A DNA stretch of 41,344 nt from Oscillospiraceae bacterium (lineage in GTDB: Bacteria > Bacillota > Clostridia > Oscillospirales > CAG-272): contig SVQP01000015.1 of the NCBI GenBank assembly GCA_015065285.1, forward strand, positions 1 to 41,344, read 5' to 3'. Under the pieces are notes generated by a model. That model was not told the DNA's origin, did not search any database, and saw nothing but the letters and a program-made list of their open reading frames with translations. Each line of letters opens with the position of its first letter. The stretch's first letter is position 1. Below are positions 7,066-14,349 of the stretch, one piece after another. The position numbers and the translations under genes are program-made.

Positions 7066-10000
7066 TTACTGCGCTGTGCCCTCGATCTTGCTGACTGCCT
7101 CGCCAAGCTTGATCAGGCTGACCAGCATGTTGACGTAGTCTTGGGTTTTGGCATCGTCACCGTCGATCTTGGCGCCACCCGTCGTATATCTGTAGATGGA
7201 GCGCTTGAGATACGCGTTGATACCGTAGGCAAAATCGGTGGATTCCACGGTGGAACCATCGGAGAGAGTCACAACCAGCTTGACCGTGGTTCCCTCTTTT
7301 GCAAGATCGCTTGCAGGAACGGGATAGGTCACACGATAACGTGAACCGTCTGCTTCTACCGCCAGATTTTCATATACGGCAGCGGGAGTCTTGCCATCAG
7401 CATACGTCACACTCAGCGTCGCTGTCGTGGGGATCACACCCTCGGACAAGCCCGTCAGGGTGAAATAGTAACGCAAATTGTACTCGGTGCGGAAATTCAC
7501 GTTCGCACTTGCCCAGTTCAAGGTAACGCCATTTGCATTTGCCACGGGTGTACCCACGTTGGCAGTCACGTTTTCTGCATATTTTGCAATTTCCGAATCG
7601 GAATAGCCTGCAAAATCAAAGCCGTTGCCTGCATTAAAGTAGGTCTGTACGGCAGAGCCGTAGTTGAGCACTGCCTCCATTGCATCGGCTTGCGAGCCCA
7701 TTGCGGAGCTGCTCAGCTGCGATTGCAATGCCTTGGCATACGCCAGCAGAATACTGTCAAGCTGCTTGGTCAGATTCACGTCGGGATAGGTGATCGTAAT
7801 CGTGGCATTGCCGGACTTGTCACCCTCTGCCTTTTCTGCGATCTGCGCAGCAGTCAGATTAACAGTTACCTGATACATCAATACACCGTCAACCTTTGTC
7901 ACCGTCACGGCAGAAGCATCGTTGTTGAGCAATACGCTCGGCGCTGTTGCATCCTCCGTCTCAACAGGTACAAAGAAGATCACCTGCATCGCGGTTCCCT
8001 CAGGGAGAGTGTTGTAATTGACCGTCATGGTAATTGCACCGGATTTGATTGCGGTGGGGGTGTACTGCCCTTCAATGGTCAAATCAGTGGTAGAAGCAGT
8101 TACGTTGGCATCGGTCACCAATGTCCAGAAGCCGGACGCAGCAGCAAACGTTGTGCCGCTATAGCTCCAACCGGTGTGACTGATCACAAAGCAATTGCTT
8201 TCCGTATCTTTGAGAGTCAGCGAAGGTGCTGTACCGTACGCCAAATTACCAAGCAAGGTCTTGTTGCCTTGGTAGTCGGTCACGTATACGTTGTATTTAC
8301 GCGCCAATTCATCATAGGTAGCACCGCAAGTACATACCGTCCACGTCTTTGCATGGTCGCATCCCGTGCCGTTTGCAGCATGGGCATTCAAAACCCATCT
8401 CTTGTGCTCGGCATGATATATGTAGGTGCCGGCAGCTGCAGAGGTTGCCACGTAGCCGCTACCATCGCCATTCAGTAATTGTGCGGGGGTAGCTGGTACT
8501 TGGTAGTAAGCACTTTCGGATTGCTTGTATTGATAAGTAATTTTATTACTTGTGGTTTTAGTAATAATTGTTCCTGCGCCAGTGCTACTAATGCTAGCTC
8601 CACCGCCACTGTAATCAGAAACTGTTTCGCCGGACACTATTGCAGCTCCTGCTGTAGTATATAAATTGCCTACACTCGCATTCAAGGTGCCATTAACTAA
8701 AACCTTGGCATCACTCATTGTGGGACGCGCGTTCGGTGTCCCGGCAGTTGCTCCAACGTACTTGAGTGGTGAAACATCGCAAGAAGAGTATACAAAAAGA
8801 TTCCCTTTCCATTGATCAAGGTCATAAATAAACAAGTTCACTCCAGAACTCAGAGTTACTGTTGCTCCCTCTCCAATAGTCAAAGCGGAACCCGGCAAAA
8901 AAGCCATGTCCTGAGATATCGTTGTAGTTCCGCTAACAATGTTAACATCCAAGTTGTTCGTTATTGGGAGAACATAATTGGCAGAGTTCATATCATACTT
9001 CGCCAGACTTGCATCAACAGAGATTACAAGGCTGGACATTGAAAGATCACCATAAACATCAACTTCCAAGCGATCAAGTTTTTCATTGTAATCTTTAACT
9101 ATAGATCCGGAGTTTATGAACATACTGCCTGATCCAATAAACGGAACGATAGCATCACCATAACACTTCGACGCAACAAGACCCATATACGCGTACTCGG
9201 TTGCTCCTGCTTCCAAAGTCATAGGTGCTTCTACGTTTTGAACATAGTATTGAGTAACCGGAAAAACTCTTTCATTCTTGTCAATCATTGAAGAGGCAGC
9301 TGTGCCGCCACGCCAGTCTTTAACCTGGAAATTCTCATATACAGTACCGCCACTCTTGACAGTTACCGAACCAGAGCCTGTAATGTAACCCCATACGTAG
9401 AGATAACCTCCGCTATTGACAGTGATTGCACTTCCAGATACCATAGAAACAAACCCAAGCGGCCCTGTAGGACACCCATTGTAAATCTGCTTAATGCACA
9501 TTTTCCCGGACAAGCTCATTGCACCGTTAATGGTAATACTTGCTCCATTAGCCATAGTCAATGTACGATATGCCGAAGGTTTTACCCAACTATTAGCCGA
9601 GGCGCTAAAAGTAGATGTTGAACCATCAATTGTTGGCTTTGTCGTACAAAGGGTATTGGCACTATCGTAAGGAATCAACAGGGTAACTCCCGCAGGAATT
9701 GTGTAATTCCCTGCAGGTAACGTATAGTTGTCATTTAAAATCACCGTACCAGACGAGCCAATAGCGGCAAAGGCAGTTTCCCAAGTCCAATAAGATGATC
9801 CATTCACTGAAAAAGGTGCGATTCCGTTGGCATCATATATAAATACAGGTGTGATAACACCTTGCTTGGTAGGATAGATTTTTCCCGTAGAATCACTTTT
9901 CAAACGCGCTGTAGTGCCATCCGTATACTCTGCAATCGCTTCTATGAAGTAATACTGGCTTGTCACAGGTACAATCGCAAAACCATTCGTAAAACTATTC

Positions 10001-10569
10001 GTTACAGTGACTTTATCCGTATTAACCAACGAATCGTTCGCTGAATATTCAACTCCTTCTATCGGTATAAAGTCAACAGAAATTTCACTATCAGCCATAA
10101 AGCTCACTATAGTCAGTGTAATCTTTGTAGTATTTGCTGCAGAAGTTGCTGAATTGGCAACAAGTGTCACGGACGCGCCATTCTCCAAAGTTTTGGAAAA
10201 TCTACCGCTTGACGTTTTTGCTTCACCGTCAATGGTCAGTGAACCACCTTGCAGATCAACGGTATAGTCAAAAGACAAAACCTTTGTTTCTCCGGAATTG
10301 TTAGTAAATACCAATGTACCGCTTGTTGAAGTATACGTCGGATTACAGCCACCGGTTGAAGAGGTCTCCCCCTCCCAACTTGCACCACCGGCACTCGCCG
10401 TCCAGTCTTTCGCGCCGGAGCTATTGACAGACAAGCCCTCCACTTCAACGATTTCTGACAAATCAGCAGCACCAAATACGGTCACTATCATCGTAATGGT
10501 CAACAACGACAAAATCGTGGCTACGGTGAGTATTCTTCCACGTTGTTTATTATTCAATTTGATAATCAT
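7066..10569 (-). CDS. Giant exported beta-helix-like surface protein
   Basis: The 1167-residue product begins with a charged N terminus and a hydrophobic segment (about residues 12-33, ending VFGAAD), a signal peptide or anchor. Residues 40-230 look like beta-sandwich domains. Residues 250-650 are rich in short repeated strands such as GASITINGAM and SGSVTVKSGGTV, the pattern of right-handed parallel beta-helices. A Cys/His patch, TGCDHAKTWTVCTCG, lies past the middle. The C-terminal 350 residues look like further Ig-like domains, with no sortase motif. The start at 10569 is preceded by GGAGG; an upstream GTG overlaps that site and was rejected. It lies 19 bases after the Lgt-like gene. Probably an adhesin or sheath component carried by the pilin-like proteins; that role is inferred. 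Confidence 0.85.
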   Translation of the reverse strand: MIIKLNNKQRGRILTVATILSLLTITMIVTVFGAADLSEIVEVEGLSVNSSGAKDWTASAGGASWEGETSSTGGCNPTYTSTSGTLVFTNNSGETKVLSFDYTVDLQGGSLTIDGEAKTSSGRFSKTLENGASVTLVANSATSAANTTKITLTIVSFMADSEISVDFIPIEGVEYSANDSLVNTDKVTVTNSFTNGFAIVPVTSQYYFIEAIAEYTDGTTARLKSDSTGKIYPTKQGVITPVFIYDANGIAPFSVNGSSYWTWETAFAAIGSSGTVILNDNYTLPAGNYTIPAGVTLLIPYDSANTLCTTKPTIDGSTSTFSASANSWVKPSAYRTLTMANGASITINGAMSLSGKMCIKQIYNGCPTGPLGFVSMVSGSAITVNSGGYLYVWGYITGSGSVTVKSGGTVYENFQVKDWRGGTAASSMIDKNERVFPVTQYYVQNVEAPMTLEAGATEYAYMGLVASKCYGDAIVPFIGSGSMFINSGSIVKDYNEKLDRLEVDVYGDLSMSSLVISVDASLAKYDMNSANYVLPITNNLDVNIVSGTTTISQDMAFLPGSALTIGEGATVTLSSGVNLFIYDLDQWKGNLFVYSSCDVSPLKYVGATAGTPNARPTMSDAKVLVNGTLNASVGNLYTTAGAAIVSGETVSDYSGGGASISSTGAGTIITKTTSNKITYQYKQSESAYYQVPATPAQLLNGDGSGYVATSAAAGTYIYHAEHKRWVLNAHAANGTGCDHAKTWTVCTCGATYDELARKYNVYVTDYQGNKTLLGNLAYGTAPSLTLKDTESNCFVISHTGWSYSGTTFAAASGFWTLVTDANVTASTTDLTIEGQYTPTAIKSGAITMTVNYNTLPEGTAMQVIFFVPVETEDATAPSVLLNNDASAVTVTKVDGVLMYQVTVNLTAAQIAEKAEGDKSGNATITITYPDVNLTKQLDSILLAYAKALQSQLSSSAMGSQADAMEAVLNYGSAVQTYFNAGNGFDFAGYSDSEIAKYAENVTANVGTPVANANGVTLNWASANVNFRTEYNLRYYFTLTGLSEGVIPTTATLSVTYADGKTPAAVYENLAVEADGSRYRVTYPVPASDLAKEGTTVKLVVTLSDGSTVESTDFAYGINAYLKRSIYRYTTGGAKIDGDDAKTQDYVNMLVSLIKLGEAVSKIEGTAQ

Positions 10570-10588
10570 ACAAATCACCTCCACGAAC

Positions 10589-11425
10589 TTAAGCCGGTGT
10601 GCGATTGCGCTTGTTTATGATGAATCTTATGATAAAGCCTTCAACAAGCATCATAAGTGAGCATATTGCCATCCAAGAAAGCACCCAAACGACACGTGCA
10701 TCATCAGAAAACAATTCAATAATATACCGACCAACACCGTAAAAGCACAACGAATTGGCAAAGACAATTCCATTGGCTTTGTAATTGCGCTTTTTAGCAT
10801 GCAGCAGCCCATACAGAGCAATGCCAACACTTAAAATGATGATACAGGGTTGCGTGGGGAAAACAACTGCTCCGGATACCGGACTGAGCAATCCCCAAGA
10901 GCAAGTGCTTCCCGCACAGCAACCTCTGATCCAACAAGCCACGGTGACAAAACCGTGATGAAAGAAAAAATACGGGGTTAAATAATCGCACAAATTCCAC
11001 GTATCAACCTTGCAGAATCTCGAAAGGATCAAACAAAGCAGCGGCATGAACATAATGGAACGAGAAGACGCGATCGCACCCGTACCAAATATCCAAATAT
11101 CTGCCCATGCCCACGCTTGCGATGTCCAGTTAAAGAGAACAAAGAAGCTCACAAGCGTGAACACAACAGATCTGATCCAACCAAGGCCGTATTTTCTGCC
11201 GTAAATCATATTCAGAATCATGCTCAAATAGAAAGACACGGTTCCGAAAGTGCCATAAAACCAATCTCGGTTTTCAAGACTGATCTCGATCCGGCACAGT
11301 TCAATTATACAGCATCCGATAAAGCATGCCAATGCCAAGATAAATGGCGCATACAGGATCAAACCATCCAGCAATTTCGACCAACGCGTTTGAGTATCTG
11401 CTTGATCACGCAAATGGAAAGACAT
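10589..11425 (-). CDS. Lgt-like (prolipoprotein diacylglyceryl transferase family) membrane protein
   Basis: The 278-residue product is polytopic, with about seven hydrophobic segments. Features of the Lgt family are visible in its second half: CWIRGCCAG at 164-172 (family R-x-G-C-C-x-G region), a WG shortly after, FPTQP at 189-193 (family H-P-T-Q-L-Y-E, here with F for H and P-C for L-Y), and YGVGRYIIELF at 229-239. Lgt moves diacylglycerol from phosphatidylglycerol to the Cys of prelipoproteins. The changed HPTQLYE region suggests a divergent paralogue rather than the housekeeping enzyme. Its ATG overlaps the stop codon of the upstream pilin gene (TAATG), so the two are translationally coupled. 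A role in modifying proteins of this operon is an inference. Confidence 0.8.
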   Translation of the reverse strand: MSFHLRDQADTQTRWSKLLDGLILYAPFILALACFIGCCIIELCRIEISLENRDWFYGTFGTVSFYLSMILNMIYGRKYGLGWIRSVVFTLVSFFVLFNWTSQAWAWADIWIFGTGAIASSRSIMFMPLLCLILSRFCKVDTWNLCDYLTPYFFFHHGFVTVACWIRGCCAGSTCSWGLLSPVSGAVVFPTQPCIIILSVGIALYGLLHAKKRNYKANGIVFANSLCFYGVGRYIIELFSDDARVVWVLSWMAICSLMMLVEGFIIRFIINKRNRTPA

Positions 11426-12627
11426 TATTCAGTCAGGTTAGATGTGTAGCGCAGATTGCCATACTGATCTACCAAAATGGTAAGCACAATATCACCATCC
11501 TGTGCATTAGCTGCACTATACGCATTGATAGAGGTCATATATTCACCAACGTAGTCCTTAACAAAGCCGCTGGTATACAATCCGTCCTTGCTAAACTCTT
11601 CGCTTTCCTTAATCGTATCGGACATGCTGTCAATCTGACCAAGCGCAGCAACGTAAGCTTCAGCATCACTTCTTGCAGATTCTGCATAGTAACGATCAAT
11701 TGCAGGCGTACATACATCCGTGCATTGACCTACGTGGGTTGCAGTAGCCTCAAGAACCTCCATCAACTCGCTGACAGCTGCGCCAGCATTTTCAACACTA
11801 TCAAAATCAGTGGATTCAAACGTAGATTTGCAGGTGCTGCAACCGGTAAAATCAACGAAAGCCTTGCCTCTTGCGTACCAAGCCGCCATCAAAATCTTCG
11901 TTGCTTCATTAGAGCCGGAAGGAACCTGCCCCTCCTTGAAAATATCATTGGTGGGCATCGTCAATAAATCCGCGGTTGTCCACCATGTAATCAACTTTTC
12001 TTTGTCAATATTGTTCTTGGTTGCTGCTGCAATGTCCAGCACGGTCTGGTTAGCCATCTCTTGCGCATTAGCACTATCGCCATAGTAAATCTTCATTGCA
12101 CCAGTCAGCATATCAACTGTTCCAAGAATACCGCTATCGCTGTATACGTCCTTGATGAACTGGGAGTTCTTAATTGCTTCAATATCCTCAACGGGCATGA
12201 AGCTGGTCCACTCCTTATAAGCAACTTTGAGTTCGGAATTGTAGTTCTCACCAAAGGTAGCCTTCAGAGCGTTGGTAATCAGCTGTTCAGGAGCCGCATC
12301 CAAAGTGCCGCCAACGGAAACGCCGCCATTCTTGTGAATCACTACGTAGCCGGACTGACCGGGGGTCAGGGTTTCGCCAGAGGTATACAGATCGATTGCC
12401 TTCTGAACGTCTGCGATCATCTGCTTATCGTTAGCCTGCTGAGCCTTGGGGATATAAACGCTGACGCCGATGACGGCGACGGCTGCGAGGATTGCCATGA
12501 TAGCGATCACGACGATCAGCTCGACCAGGGAGAAGCCTGCGTTATTCTTGCCAACGCGCTGTACGGTCTCGCTGAAATGCTTGCTCATAGAGTCAGAGCA
12601 AAAAAGCTTCTTGAAAAAGTTTTTCAT
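11425..12627 (-). CDS. Long type IV-pilin-like protein, first gene of the surface operon
   Basis: The 400-residue product has a 31-residue basic leader (with one Cys) ending KNNAG, then FSLVELIVVIAIMAILAAVAV, with Glu at mature position 5. This matches prepilin peptidase substrates with a long, type IVb-like leader. The mature part is mostly helical and acidic, with two Cys pairs (TGCSTCKS and GQCTDVCTP), and ends in a beta strand. It is much longer than typical pilins (about 150-200 residues). The start at 12627 has AAAGGA nine bases upstream; the ATG at 12645 overlaps that site and was rejected. The N-terminal helix is almost the same as in the protein at 6180-6830. Probably the main filament or scaffold subunit of the locus. 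Confidence 0.9.
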   Translation of the reverse strand: MKNFFKKLFCSDSMSKHFSETVQRVGKNNAGFSLVELIVVIAIMAILAAVAVIGVSVYIPKAQQANDKQMIADVQKAIDLYTSGETLTPGQSGYVVIHKNGGVSVGGTLDAAPEQLITNALKATFGENYNSELKVAYKEWTSFMPVEDIEAIKNSQFIKDVYSDSGILGTVDMLTGAMKIYYGDSANAQEMANQTVLDIAAATKNNIDKEKLITWWTTADLLTMPTNDIFKEGQVPSGSNEATKILMAAWYARGKAFVDFTGCSTCKSTFESTDFDSVENAGAAVSELMEVLEATATHVGQCTDVCTPAIDRYYAESARSDAEAYVAALGQIDSMSDTIKESEEFSKDGLYTSGFVKDYVGEYMTSINAYSAANAQDGDIVLTILVDQYGNLRYTSNLTE

Positions 12628-12639
12628 GAGATTTTTTCC

Positions 12640-12751
12640 TTTCATGTATGTGTTTTGTCCGCGCGGAGTTGCCCTTTTGGCGCTCCTTGCGGATTTGACA
12701 TGCCCCTCGGTTTGGCTCTCGTTTTTTTCGAAAACGCAAACAGACAGGCAT
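12640..12751 (-). promoter_or_regulatory. Structured 5' leader of the surface operon
   Basis: About 135 bases separate the promoter from the first start codon. On the minus strand TCCGC (12693-12689) pairs with GCGGA (12662-12658), enclosing GGAG/CTCC and GCC/GGC pairs around an AAAA loop. An outer helix ATGCC (12751-12747)/GGCAT (12704-12700) precedes it. I do not match it to a known riboswitch class. There is no clear terminator in it, so any control would be on translation or stability. Confidence 0.5.
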
Positions 12752-12768
12752 ATTAATATTTCATCATA

Positions 12769-12797
12769 ATTATATCAGCAATCCCCTTTTTCGTCAA
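12769..12797 (-). promoter_or_regulatory. Strong promoter of the surface operon
   Basis: On the minus strand TTGACG (12797-12792), exactly 17 bases, TATAAT (12774-12769). No other convincing promoter is seen down to 5520, which supports one transcript for seven genes. Confidence 0.85.
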
Positions 12798-12872
12798 TAA
12801 CTATTCGTGGGCAATTTGGTGCATTTCGTGACACGCTTTCTGTGCATCATGCAACAAATCTGCTCCGCTATG

Positions 12873-13138
12873 TGTCATTCTGACTGCGGCAACAACCTCG
12901 GTAGGGGGCGGCGCCTTGACGACCCGCCACGCGAACGCATCGGGCGAGCATCCCTTTACGTGTCATCCTGCCTGCGGCAACAACCTCGGTAGGGGTCGGC
13001 GCCCTCGACGACCCGCCACGCGAACGCATCGGGCGCACATCCCACTATGTGTCATCCTGCCTGCGGCAACAACCTCGGTAGGGGTCGGCGCCCTCGACGA
13101 CCCGCCACGCGAACGCATCGGGCGAGCATCCCTTTACG
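12873..13138 (+). repeat. Module B tandem repeat, three ~89-bp units
   Basis: Units start with TGTCATYCTG at 12873, 12961 and 13050, giving periods of 88 and 89 bases. The next TGTCATCCTG, at 13139, begins module A. Units two and three are almost identical; unit one has a few changes. Each unit holds CTGCGGCAACAACCTCGGTA, GACGACCCGCCACGCGAACG and CATCGGGCG. Reverse-orientation diverged copies are at 303-395, 14158-14252 and 41109-41200. Open frames across it are repeat artefacts. Confidence 0.9.
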
Positions 13139-13274
13139 TGTCATCCTGAGCGGAGCGCGGACACCGCGTTGTGGTGTACGCGCGCAGTCGAACTTTTGCG
13201 GGTCGAATATTTCGCGGCAGAGCCGCGAAATTGAGCGAGCAAAAGCGCAAGTGCGGTAGCGCGCAGCGGGATCT
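13139..13274 (+). repeat. Module A repeat, copy A3
   Basis: Starts TGTCATCCTGAGCGGAGC and ends CGGGATCT. First-slot arms GCGGACACC / GGTGTACGC carry one mismatch. The second slot is a longer structured segment with TTCGCGGCAGAGCCGCGAA and a AGCAAAAGCGCAAGT block also found, inverted, in A1. Confidence 0.85.
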
Positions 13275-13437
13275 GTGAGGGGTTTGATCAATGTCTGCTT
13301 AGCCAGAGTAACTAAGCCTCTCCCGCCGGGCAGAGGGGGACCGCAGTGAGCGCAAGCGAACAGCGGTGGAGTGGGTCACCATAAGGACGCTCTTTCACCA
13401 ATTTACCGATCCCACATGATAGGAAAATAGAACCCTT
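13275..13437 (+). repeat. Module C, direct copy
   Basis: Matches 1-163 in reverse complement with scattered differences, ending GGAAAATAGAACCCTT. Together modules B, A and C give a nearly 400-bp inverted repeat flanking 396-13045. Confidence 0.85.
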
Positions 13438-13440
13438 CGG

Positions 13441-13680
13441 CAAATGCCGCAGCATTTGCCACCTCCCTTTAAAGGGAGGCAACCCCTCCACCGCAATCGC
13501 GAAGCGGCACGCTGCGCCGCTTCACTGCGGTCCCCCTCCCCTAAAGGGGAGGCTTTTTCGCGTGTTGTAAACCGTTTACTAGATCCCGCGCTGCGCGCGC
13601 CCTACGGGTTCGACTGCGCGCGAACACCACAACGCGGTGCCCGCGCTCCGCTCAGGATGACACAAAAGGGGTGCGCAAAA
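13441..13680 (-). repeat. Module A copy A4 with associated palindromes
   Basis: Includes palindromes GGCAAATGCCGCAGCATTTGCC (inner arms GCAAATGC/GCATTTGC), CCTCCCTTTAAAGGGAGG and CCTCCCCTAAAGGGGAGG. The A4 core is 13581-13662 on the minus strand: its first-slot arms GCGGGCACC / GGTGTTCGC pair through G-T positions, and a second-slot GC-rich hairpin precedes GGGATCT. Confidence 0.8.
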
Positions 13681-13945
13681 TAGCCCCCCTCCGGGAGTTA
13701 GAGAGGAACAAACGATTGATTATCGTTTGTGACGAACGGTCGAGCCAAAGCAGCGCGGCAAAGGAGCGAGTGTATCGAGCGACGCATGACGAGCATGCGA
13801 CGCGAGCGTGCAGCTAAAGGGGGGAGCCTGCGGGAGTAACAAGGGCGGAGCGTATTGCCCCGAGCGCTCAACCGTACCCTTTTGCCCGCATTCTCCTACC
13901 GTCATTTTGCAGACCGAAACGCCCCTATATCTTCGATTTGCAAAA
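13681..13945. other. Intergenic stretch without a recognised gene
   Basis: Contains an inverted pair (ACAAACGAT / ATCGTTTGT at about 13709-13731) and GC-rich sequence with GCATGCGACGCGAGCG. Open frames here have no ribosome binding site, and their products look like repeat translation. It appears to be worn repeat material. Confidence 0.5.
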
Positions 13946-14080
13946 TGCCACCTCCCTCCCGGAGGGAGGCTTTTTCGCGTGTTGTAAACCGTTTCCCAGA
14001 TCCCGCGCTGCGCGCGCCCTTCGGGTTCGACTGCGCGCGGACACCACAATGCGGTGTCCGCGCTCCGCTCAGGATGACAC
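13946..14080 (-). repeat. Module A repeat, copy A5, with terminator-like hairpin
   Basis: The hairpin CCTCCCTCCCGGAGGGAGGC and TTTTTCGCGTGTTGTAAACC are followed by the A5 core (13998-14080, minus). First-slot arms are GCGGACACC / GGTGTCCGC with loop GCATTGT; the second slot is a short CGCGC-rich hairpin, as in A4 and A8. Confidence 0.8.
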
Positions 14081-14157
14081 AAAGGGGGCGGCTTTGCCAA
14101 AGTTATTTTGTGTAGGGGAGGCGTTTCGCCTCCCGCATGCGATGATAACGGATCAGC

Positions 14158-14252
14158 GTTCGGGTGACATGATCATAAACCGCTTACGTGGCGGGGCGTC
14201 GAGGGCGCCGCCCCCTACCGGATTTGTTGCCGCAGGCAGGATGACACGAAAG
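14158..14252 (-). repeat. Module B repeat, inverted diverged copy
   Basis: Contains GGCGGGGCGTCGAGGGCGCC, CCCCCTACCGGATTTGTTGC and GCAGGCAGGATGACAC, the reverse complement of the 89-bp unit. Confidence 0.75.
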
Positions 14253-14262
14253 GGGTGTGCGC

Positions 14263-14292
14263 AAAAAGCCCCCTTGCCGTGGCAAGGGGGCG
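14263..14292 (-). terminator. Intrinsic terminator of the GH106-like gene
   Basis: On the minus strand GCCCCCTTGCC, loop AC, GGCAAGGGGGC, then TTTTTGC. It lies about 55 bases after the stop codon. Confidence 0.8.
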
Positions 14293-14349
14293 ATTTTCAC
14301 TTATTGCTTTTATGAGTCGCGTTTCGCTTTTTGCGATTCGTTTTGCTGA

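Noticed and set aside
5520-12627. Classical type IV pilus or type II secretion operon
   Set aside because: No ATPase, platform protein or prepilin peptidase gene is present; the Lgt-like protein does not have prepilin peptidase motifs.
12640-12768. c-di-GMP riboswitch in front of the pilin operon
   Set aside because: Expected by analogy, but the conserved GEMM-I and c-di-GMP-II core sequences are not present; kept only as an unassigned structured leader.
12873-13138. Possible CRISPR array
   Set aside because: Units are 89 bp, nearly identical throughout and without variable spacers; no cas gene nearby.
12807-13683. Several open frames in the repeat cluster (also at 37-540 and 40840-41342)
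   Set aside because: They translate repeat units, occur in several frames and strands, and have no ribosome binding site.
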